Of a stretch of DNA of 20,401 bases, positions 14,591-20,401 are shown one piece after another. Origin of the DNA: JAVWGW01 sp036651575 (GTDB lineage Bacteria; Actinomycetota; Coriobacteriia; Coriobacteriales; Eggerthellaceae); contig JAVVXN010000027.1 of NCBI GenBank assembly GCA_036651575.1, forward strand, positions 1 to 20,401. Reading direction: 5' to 3'. The notes under the pieces were generated by a model. It ran no database searches and was not told the DNA's origin. It saw only the letters and a list, made by a program, of their open reading frames with translations. Both the position numbers and the translations under genes were made by a program. Position 1 is the first letter of the stretch. Each line of letters opens with the position of its first letter.

Positions 14591-15922
14591 CTATGACCTC
14601 CTTTTCGCGAGTTCGCCACGCATGAGATCGCGAGCGAGCTTGCCGGTTTGCGCCAGCGGTCTTTTTGCGGGGCACACATAGGAGCACACGCCGCAACCCA
14701 TGCATAGATCGGCAGCAAGATAATCCAGCTTGTCGATGTCTTTGAGCATGTAGGCTCGCTGGATGTCGATGGGGGCCAAATGCATGGGGCACGTGTTGGT
14801 GCAGCGTCCGCACCGAATGCAGCTGGTTGGTTCGTCTTCGGCGGGAACATCCCTGCTAAAGACAAGGAGGCTGTTGTTTTGCCGCACAACCGGATAATCG
14901 ATATCAATCTGGGCGTTGCCCATCATGGGGCCGCCGACGACAATTTCTCGAGGCTCTTTAGCCAGACCGCAAAAATCGATGATTTCTCCTATGCGGGTTC
15001 CGATAACCACTTCGAGGTTTTGGGGGTGAGCGATGGCGTCGCCGGCAACCGTCAGGCGACGGCGTGTCAGGGGCATGCCGTCGACGAAGAATTTCCCGAT
15101 CATCGACATGGTGGTTACGTTGAAGAGCATAACCCCCACATCGGTCTGGCGCAGTCCTCGCAAAACGGTGCGCCCCGTCACGTTGTATACCAGTAAGTTT
15201 TCGGCACCTTGCGGATATTGACTGCGCAGCGATCGCACCGAGATCGTCGGGTCACCAGCGGTAAGCTTTTCCATGTGCGCGATGGCGCGTGGCTTGTTGT
15301 CTTCGATGCAGAGGATTGCCTGGGGGACGCCGAGGAATTTAAGGCAGGTGCGAATCCCTGCGAGCACGCTTTCGCCGTGTTCCATGATTTCTCGATAGTC
15401 AGTGGTCAGGTACGGCTCACATTCGGTGCCATTGACCAGTAACGTGTCGATTTCGTCCAAATTGGGAGGCATCAGTTTGATGTCGGTTGGAAATCCTGCA
15501 CCTCCCAGCCCCACCAGTCCGCTGCGCTTGATCGCTGCGAGAAATTCTTCCCGGTTTGAGCATTGGGGCGGCTTGACGGTGTCGGCAAGGGTTTGTTGCC
15601 CGTCGGATTTAATCACCACCGCGGTGTCGGTTTTCCCTGTCGAATAGAACACCGGGCGCACTTCAACGACAGTTCCCGAAACTCCCGAAAAAATATCGGC
15701 GCTCAACGCTTTGGGTGTATGTCCGATAAGGCTACCCACCCCAACGATGTCGCCCTTTTTTACCACCGGTTCGCACGTTGCACCGATGTGCTGTTGCATG
15801 GGTAAGACGATTTCGCGGGGAAGCGGCATAAGTGAAGTTACCCGTTCGGCCGTGTCTTTGTGATGAGGGATAGAGGCGGCCCCGAGTGCCCGAAACGTAT
15901 TCCAGAACCCTTTTTTCGCCAT
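14591..15922 (-). CDS. rnfC: Rnf complex NADH-side subunit RnfC
   Basis: The 443-residue cytoplasmic subunit reduces NAD+ (or oxidises NADH). The N-terminal region is the RnfC barrel-sandwich part. The flavin/NADH-binding motif GLGGAGFPT lies at residues 138-146, followed by NGTECEPYLTTDYR. The C-terminus carries two [4Fe-4S] motifs, Cys368/371/374/378 and Cys407/410/413/417. This is the shorter RnfC typical of Gram-positive anaerobes, without the long Ala-rich tail of proteobacterial RnfC. It is the first gene of the operon, with GGAGG upstream of the ATG and 181 bp of untranslated DNA before it. Confidence 0.96.
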   Translation of the reverse strand: MAKKGFWNTFRALGAASIPHHKDTAERVTSLMPLPREIVLPMQQHIGATCEPVVKKGDIVGVGSLIGHTPKALSADIFSGVSGTVVEVRPVFYSTGKTDTAVVIKSDGQQTLADTVKPPQCSNREEFLAAIKRSGLVGLGGAGFPTDIKLMPPNLDEIDTLLVNGTECEPYLTTDYREIMEHGESVLAGIRTCLKFLGVPQAILCIEDNKPRAIAHMEKLTAGDPTISVRSLRSQYPQGAENLLVYNVTGRTVLRGLRQTDVGVMLFNVTTMSMIGKFFVDGMPLTRRRLTVAGDAIAHPQNLEVVIGTRIGEIIDFCGLAKEPREIVVGGPMMGNAQIDIDYPVVRQNNSLLVFSRDVPAEDEPTSCIRCGRCTNTCPMHLAPIDIQRAYMLKDIDKLDYLAADLCMGCGVCSYVCPAKRPLAQTGKLARDLMRGELAKRRS

Positions 15923-15986
15923 AGTCCATCCTCCTCTCGGTGCGTGCTTTTTAATTGATAGCTTGAAGATACCAATAGTAAGGCAC

Positions 15987-15999
15987 CCGATTTAATCGG
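15987..15999. promoter_or_regulatory. 13-bp palindrome upstream of the rnf operon
   Basis: CCGATT-T-AATCGG lies 65 bp upstream of rnfC, in the only intergenic space from which the rnf operon can be started. It could be an operator or a small RNA hairpin (5-bp stem with TAA loop). I could not recognise a regulator for it. A weak minus-strand promoter (TTGGTA, 16 bp, TAAAAA) lies just downstream of it towards rnfC. Confidence 0.35.
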
Positions 16000-16103
16000 C
16001 TTGCACGACTCGGTGAAAGGGGTAGGTAACTTCTCCAAAGCGCACAAAGAGCATCGAGTATTCATAGAATGTGTCTTTTTGAGCGGCCTACGGTGTGGGA
16101 CGA

Positions 16104-17807
16104 CTACGAGACATTCTTTGTTGAGGAGGCTCGTCTCTCTTTCTCTTCTTCGTCGAGCAGCTGTTGTGCGTACGCTATGGCATCATCGATATTGGTACGG
16201 AAATGATCTTCGCCAACCAAGGCGACAAAGCCAGCGCGTTGCATGGTTTTCATTGGCTGGTCGTTTGCGTGGGAGAAGATGAGGCTGACGCCGCTTTCGT
16301 GGCAGTAGGCGTAGAGGTCTTCCAGTGCGTTCATGCCGGTGGAATCGAGCGAGGGCACGCCGCGCATGCGGATGATCAAATACTTGGTGAATGATTTCAC
16401 CGAGATGTCCGTGATGCGATCGGTCATGCCGAAAAACATGGGTCCGTTTATCTCATAGACACGAACGCTTTTGGGCAGCTCGCGTAGGTGGGTGACTTCG
16501 GAGTCTTCGTCGCAGTAGTACTTCCAGCCTTTGACCTCGGTTTCCTTGCTCACCATTTTCATGAAAAGAACCACGGTGATCAGCATGCCCACGCCAATGG
16601 CTACAACTAAATCGAAGACGATCGTCAGCGTAAAGGTGAGCAGTAGTGTGGCAACTGCTCCTCGTGAAGATGTTTTGCATAGGTGGGCGAAATTTCGCCA
16701 GCCGGACATGTTGTACGCGACGTGCAGCAGAATCGCCGCAATGGTAGGCATGGGAATCAACGCGGCATAGGGCATGAGAAACGCCAATACAAGCAGCAGT
16801 ACCACCGCATGAGTCATGCCGGCGACGGGGGTTCGACCGCCGTTTTTGACGTTTGCGGCAGTGCGAGCGATGGCGCCTGTTGCTGGAATGCCGCCGAACA
16901 GTACGGATGCGATGTTGCCCACGCCTTGTGCCACGAGCTCCATGTTGCTTCGATGGTGAGAGCTGATCATGCTGTCGGCAACCACGCAGGACAAAAGCGA
17001 TTCTATCGCAGCTAGGATGGCAATAGTGACGCCGTTGGCAAACTGGTCTCGGAAGATGCCCACATTGAGTTGCGGAATATGGAAGGAGGGAAGGCCGCTG
17101 TTGACGGTGTAGAGATCTCCGATGGTGCTTACATTCATCCCGAAAAGGTTTACCATGGCTATCCCTGTGATAAGCGCTACCAAAGAGCTGGGAACTTTCT
17201 TGTTCATTTTGGGCCACATAAAAAGGATGCCAAGGCACACCGCGCCCACAAGGAGCGCCTGCCCGTTTGCCGTGGCGATGTTTTGGGCGGCGGCCTGTAA
17301 TTTATCCAGGGTTTCCACGGTGGTGGTGCCGGTGGGTAAAGTAAGGCCGAGAAAATCTTTGATCTGACCGATGACGAGGGTTGCGGCAATGCCCGCGGTA
17401 AAGCCCGTGGTGATGGTATAGGGTACGAAACGAATAATGGCACCAAGCTTCAAAAAGCCCATCAGCATAAGTAAGACACCGGCGATAATGGTGGCCGCGA
17501 AGAGCCCGTCGATGCCGTCTGCGGCTACAATGCCTGCCACGATTGTGGCGAATGCTGCTGTGGGGCCGGAAATCTGCACACGGCTTCCGCCTAAAAAGGC
17601 GATTAAAAATCCGGCGACGATGGCTGTGTAGAGGCCTTTTTCCGGACCCACGCCGGAGGCGATGGCGAGGGCGATGGAAAGGGGCAATGCCACTACGGCA
17701 ACCATGATGCCCGAAACGATATCTCGAGGCAGTTGTTTTTTTAGTTCCTCTTTGTTGGAGTGCTTGATAATACTGAATAATATCGGTTTAATTTTTTCGC
17801 GTTGCAT
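16104..17807 (-). CDS. SulP-family inorganic anion transporter with STAS domain
   Basis: The 567-residue protein has a transport domain with 12-14 hydrophobic helices (about residues 28-420) and a cytoplasmic STAS domain (about 450-555). SulP hallmarks are present: DIVSGIMVAVVALPLSIALA at the N-terminus, ISGPTAAFATIV, and a STAS core LDSTGMNALEDL at 487-498. SulP proteins carry sulfate, bicarbonate or dicarboxylates; the sequence does not settle which. The ribosome site is poor (AAAAGAA before ATG). It lies on the same strand as the rnf operon, 181 bp upstream of rnfC, with no clear terminator between, so some read-through is possible. Confidence 0.93.
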   Translation of the reverse strand: MQREKIKPILFSIIKHSNKEELKKQLPRDIVSGIMVAVVALPLSIALAIASGVGPEKGLYTAIVAGFLIAFLGGSRVQISGPTAAFATIVAGIVAADGIDGLFAATIIAGVLLMLMGFLKLGAIIRFVPYTITTGFTAGIAATLVIGQIKDFLGLTLPTGTTTVETLDKLQAAAQNIATANGQALLVGAVCLGILFMWPKMNKKVPSSLVALITGIAMVNLFGMNVSTIGDLYTVNSGLPSFHIPQLNVGIFRDQFANGVTIAILAAIESLLSCVVADSMISSHHRSNMELVAQGVGNIASVLFGGIPATGAIARTAANVKNGGRTPVAGMTHAVVLLLVLAFLMPYAALIPMPTIAAILLHVAYNMSGWRNFAHLCKTSSRGAVATLLLTFTLTIVFDLVVAIGVGMLITVVLFMKMVSKETEVKGWKYYCDEDSEVTHLRELPKSVRVYEINGPMFFGMTDRITDISVKSFTKYLIIRMRGVPSLDSTGMNALEDLYAYCHESGVSLIFSHANDQPMKTMQRAGFVALVGEDHFRTNIDDAIAYAQQLLDEEEKERRASSTKNVS

Positions 17808-18091
17808 AATCTATTCTTTTGGGTTGTATCGGGCTTTGTGGCTGCATTGTCCCGGTAAACGAGACGCTCCACCTAAGCGCAGCGTCGTGCGACACGGAAA
17901 GGTTTTTGCAGTTGAGATTTGGGGCAGAATGTATATTCTACCACGTAAAACAGTAAGTCCCCTTTTAATTTGGGATACCGCGCTGACGAGTCTGCGCCAG
18001 CGCGGTAGCTGGTTTTGCTCCATGCGATTCGCGCTCTCAGCATCGACCAGGTGTAAGGGGGCTGTTCGGCGTGTTCTTTGTTCCTATTGCT
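17808..18091. other. Intergenic region between radical SAM gene and SulP gene
   Basis: About 284 bp hold no gene that I can support. The region contains the hairpin at 17976-18007 and a small palindrome AGAAT-GTAT-ATTCT (17926-17939) whose minus-strand reading gives a -10-like TAGAAT. The SulP promoter probably lies here, but no clear -35 was found. Confidence 0.4.
17976..18007 (-). terminator. 10-bp perfect hairpin downstream of the radical SAM gene
   Basis: TACCGCGCTG (17976-17985) pairs with CAGCGCGGTA (17998-18007) around a 12-nt loop, about 85 nt past the stop of the minus-strand gene at 18092. The GC-rich stem fits a terminator, but no U-run follows on that strand. Confidence 0.5.
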
Positions 18092-19417
18092 CTATGCGGG
18101 CGTTCCTTCGCCGAAGAGCAGTTCTCGTTCAGCACCCGAAAGCGCTGCTCGTGCTTGGTCGCGCAGGTTGTTCATGCCGCTGAGAAACTGGCGATACATG
18201 ACAAGGGTGAGGTAGCGTCCGATGGGGGTCAGTGTGAGCTCTTCGGCGGTGTCGGTTGCAAACGCCTTGTTCGCGCGCATGAATGCCATCTCAACGGGGA
18301 GACCCGCCTCAACACTGCAGCCAAAATCCTGCTTGAATTTCTTTTTGTCCAGGCGCAGGTTGTACAGCTGCAGCAGAAAACGGTAGCGCATGAGGTCGGC
18401 GCGACCGAGTTTCGTCTTGCCCATGATGGACATGTGGCCGCTTTCGATGGCGGCGTTGTAGTCGCTGATGCTGAAGTCATTCACGTACAAACAGCTGTTG
18501 AGAGACGATATGGCGCCACTTCCGATAGCGGGGTATTCTTCGTAGGCGACCGCGTATTCTTCGACGAGCAGCGAATGGTCTTGGTTGACGGTTTTGTCGA
18601 TACGATTAAACGTCCACAGTGTCGTGCGATCAAAGAACGGATCTTGGCCACCGGTCAGTACCTCGTCAAGAATCTGATAGAAGCGATATTCGCGGTTGTA
18701 ATCCATCGTACCGAGCGTAGTGGTCATTTTGCGTGTGGTGGCGGAGGAGACATAGAGGGGGGAAAACGTAGTTTGGCGGCAGCCGCTTTCAACCACTTTT
18801 TCGAGGTCGTCAATGAGGATTTCTTCTGTTTGCGAGGGGAAGTTGAAAATCATGTCCACATTGAGGGAATCGAAGTAGGGTGTTGCTTCGGCGATGCGCT
18901 CCATGATTTCAGCGCCGCTGCCATATTTTTCGTAGCGATCCATTTGTTTGAGCAGGTCATCGTCGAAACTCTGAACACCCACGGAGAGTCGCTGCACGCG
19001 GCCTTTCAGCTTTTTCAAATAAGGAAGCGTCAAATGATTAGGATTGGTTTCGGAGGAAACTTCCTTGATGTTGAAGTTTTCGCGCGCCAAATCGATGGTT
19101 TCGCAAAGTTCGTCGATCATGATGGTGGGGGTGCCGCCACCGACGTAGATACTTTCGAAGTCGTAGCCGAGGTTTTTCAACATCAACATTTCTTTGCGCA
19201 TGTTGGCAAAGTAGGGTGCCGCGATTTCCTCTTTGAAGGGGTAGCGGTTGAAGCTGCAATAGGGGCACAGACGCTGGCAGAAAGGTACGTGCATGTACAG
19301 CATGTATTTTTTTCCCGGTTCCGGAGGAGGCATCATCGTCTCGGTGGTAGGTGTGAGCGCGAGATGCTGCTTCGTCATGGTTTTGACAATGCCTGAAAGC
19401 ATGCGTTCGGATAGCAT
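18092..19417 (-). CDS. HemN/HemW-like radical SAM protein (coproporphyrinogen III oxidase family)
   Basis: A 441-residue radical SAM enzyme. The cluster-binding motif is C47-x3-C51-x2-C54 (FCQRLCPYCSFNRYPF). SAM-binding GGGTPT follows, then ETNPNHL and RLSVGVQSFDDDLL, all typical of the HemN/HemW group. The third-Cys context YCSF is closer to HemW and heme-degrading relatives (HutW/ChuW type) than to true HemN, which has an extra Cys. Roles in heme insertion, heme synthesis or anaerobic heme breakdown are therefore all possible. The start is ATG at 19417, 5-6 nt after AGGAG; a longer frame to 19486 has no ribosome site. No other heme gene is nearby to decide the role. Confidence 0.85.
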   Translation of the reverse strand: MLSERMLSGIVKTMTKQHLALTPTTETMMPPPEPGKKYMLYMHVPFCQRLCPYCSFNRYPFKEEIAAPYFANMRKEMLMLKNLGYDFESIYVGGGTPTIMIDELCETIDLARENFNIKEVSSETNPNHLTLPYLKKLKGRVQRLSVGVQSFDDDLLKQMDRYEKYGSGAEIMERIAEATPYFDSLNVDMIFNFPSQTEEILIDDLEKVVESGCRQTTFSPLYVSSATTRKMTTTLGTMDYNREYRFYQILDEVLTGGQDPFFDRTTLWTFNRIDKTVNQDHSLLVEEYAVAYEEYPAIGSGAISSLNSCLYVNDFSISDYNAAIESGHMSIMGKTKLGRADLMRYRFLLQLYNLRLDKKKFKQDFGCSVEAGLPVEMAFMRANKAFATDTAEELTLTPIGRYLTLVMYRQFLSGMNNLRDQARAALSGAERELLFGEGTPA

Positions 19418-19774
19418 GTAATCTCCTGTTCGTAGAGAAGACGCAGAGGTAACGCGTCCTTGCTGTTTGAAGTGCCTGAAAACCACGAGCGTTTGAACGG
19501 GGTTACACCCTTCGGTTGAAAGGTTGTGGTGTTTTGTTTGAATTCCTGTATTTCTGTGCTATATGACGCGGTGGAACCCCCTGTGCAGCGTTTAATGATA
19601 GCGCTGAAATTATATGCAAACGATCCAGGCATCATGTATGCAACCGTTAAAACATATTTCGTCTATAAGAGTGGGGTGGGAGTGGAAAGCTTTCTCCAAC
19701 GAAGCTGCTTCAGTGTATGTTCTCGTTGATGGCTTTTGCGAGCGAGGAAGCGTTGGATTGAGTGATCGACGACC
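19418..19774. other. Divergent intergenic region, no gene seen
   Basis: About 357 bp lie between the radical SAM gene (-) and the EamA gene (+). It is AT-richer than the flanking genes, has no convincing ORF or RNA gene, and presumably holds the radical SAM promoter, which I could not pinpoint. Confidence 0.4.
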
Positions 19775-19783
19775 TGCTATAAT
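19775..19783 (+). promoter_or_regulatory. Perfect extended -10 promoter of the EamA gene
   Basis: TGCTATAAT (19775-19783) is an extended -10 element (TGn plus TATAAT). No good -35 is present at the usual distance, as is often tolerated with an extended -10. A start point 7-8 nt on falls at about 19790-19791, directly at the GTG start codon of the next gene. Confidence 0.65.
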
Positions 19784-19791
19784 CCTCGGTA

Positions 19792-20401
19792 GTGAATTTC
19801 CGTAAACAACATATCCCCCGTTGGGTGTACGTGGCGCTGCTGGTGGTAGCCGCGGCTATCTGGGGCATGGGTACCGTTGTTATTAAGGGTACCGTCAATA
19901 GCTTTCCGCCGGGATGGCTGGTGGGTATACGTTTTTTGTCGGCGGGCATTTTGCTCTCGCTTGTGCTTTTGCCGCGCATGATACGCACTCTTAATGCCGA
20001 CCATATGCGTACGGGGGTGATCTTGGGTGTGTGCCTGGGATTGGCCTATCTGTGCAATACCACCGGGCTTACCGATACCACCGCATCGAAAAGCTCATTT
20101 CTTACCGCTACCTATTGCGTTCTCATGCCCTTTTTGGCGTGGGCTATCCTGCAAAAACGGCCGACGGCCTACAATATTTCTGCTGCAATAATCTGCGTCA
20201 TGGGAGTGGGCTGCGTGTCACTGCAATCCAGCGGGGCCTTCACGCTGGGGTTTGGCGATGTCATCACCTTGATCTCGGCAGTATTTTTGGGTCTGCATTT
20301 GGCGCTGACCTCGAAGTTGGCTCCGCGCCGCGACATCTTAGTGCTGACCGCCGTGCAGTTTGTTGTGGCGGGCATCATGGGGCTTGCGTGGGGTGCCGCC
20401 A
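19792..20401 (+). CDS. EamA/DMT-superfamily transporter, 3' end outside window
   Basis: 203 codons are visible and the frame runs off the window. Six or so hydrophobic helices are seen, beginning with WVYVALLVVAAAIWGMGTVV, then PPGWLVGIRFLSAGILL, which is the typical first-repeat pattern of EamA drug/metabolite transporters; GLTDTTASKSSFLTATYCVL is the usual third to fourth helix pattern. Substrate is unknown. The start codon is GTG at 19792. There is no Shine-Dalgarno, and the -10 box ends only 8 nt before the GTG, which points to leaderless translation, a known and common mode in Actinobacteria. The next in-frame GTG (codon 12) also lacks a ribosome site and would cut into the first helix. 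Confidence 0.85.
   Translation, partial: MNFRKQHIPRWVYVALLVVAAAIWGMGTVVIKGTVNSFPPGWLVGIRFLSAGILLSLVLLPRMIRTLNADHMRTGVILGVCLGLAYLCNTTGLTDTTASKSSFLTATYCVLMPFLAWAILQKRPTAYNISAAIICVMGVGCVSLQSSGAFTLGFGDVITLISAVFLGLHLALTSKLAPRRDILVLTAVQFVVAGIMGLAWGAA

Noticed and set aside
17926..17939. AGAAT-GTAT-ATTCT palindrome resembling an ArgR box
   Set aside because: The outer bases differ from the TGAAT/ATTCA consensus, it is a single copy, and it lies before a SulP gene rather than an arginine gene.
18071..19396. A 441-codon open frame on the plus strand opposite the radical SAM gene
   Set aside because: Its product is low-complexity-like with many His, Val and Phe typical of an antisense shadow, it has no recognisable domain, and the minus-strand gene has a full radical SAM signature.
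1..20401. tRNA, rRNA, CRISPR repeats, insertion sequences or phage genes
   Set aside because: None was recognised by eye on either strand; no transposase-like protein, spaced direct repeats or terminal inverted repeats with target duplications were seen.

Overview
This window looks like chromosomal DNA from an anaerobic actinobacterium of the class Coriobacteriia, most likely the Eggerthellaceae (a Cryptobacterium-, Slackia- or Eggerthella-like organism). The evidence is the combination of an arginine deiminase/antiporter pair, a stand-alone molybdopterin enzyme, two membrane-embedded LuxR-type regulators and a complete Rnf complex, in DNA of moderate GC content. The genus is an inference. 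A run of exactly 100 N shows that this is a draft scaffold.

Left part (1-4500): the end of an MFS-type transporter gene, then a membrane LuxR regulator on the minus strand that is divergent from arcA (arginine deiminase) and arcD (arginine/ornithine antiporter). Together arcA and arcD import arginine, deiminate it to citrulline and ammonia, and export ornithine. The carbamoyltransferase and carbamate kinase needed to gain ATP are not in the window. Strong hairpins lie between arcA and arcD and after arcD.

Middle-left (4500-8750): a cytoplasmic-type molybdopterin/[4Fe-4S] oxidoreductase of unknown substrate on the minus strand. A small zinc-ribbon ORF follows it in the same frame after a single TGA. 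A second, larger membrane LuxR regulator is divergent from it, with a 20-bp palindrome and a candidate promoter in the space between. The 100-N gap follows.

Middle-right (8850-15930): one tightly packed minus-strand operon, rnfC-rnfD-rnfG-rnfE-rnfA-rnfB-apbE-(NusG domain II protein)-(Gx/Hpre_diP_synt_I membrane protein). Most joints are 4-nt ATGA overlaps. Rnf couples electron transfer between reduced ferredoxin and NAD+ to ion pumping. ApbE attaches FMN to RnfG and RnfD. The last two genes are probably accessory to membrane redox chemistry.

Right part (15930-20401): a SulP-family anion transporter with a STAS domain, a HemN/HemW-like radical SAM protein (both minus strand), and the 5' part of an EamA/DMT transporter that appears to be read from a leaderless GTG start just after a perfect extended -10 promoter.

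I see no tRNA, rRNA, CRISPR array, insertion sequence or phage gene. The strongest candidate for undescribed biology is the orphan molybdoenzyme with its in-frame zinc-ribbon ORF and dedicated membrane regulator.
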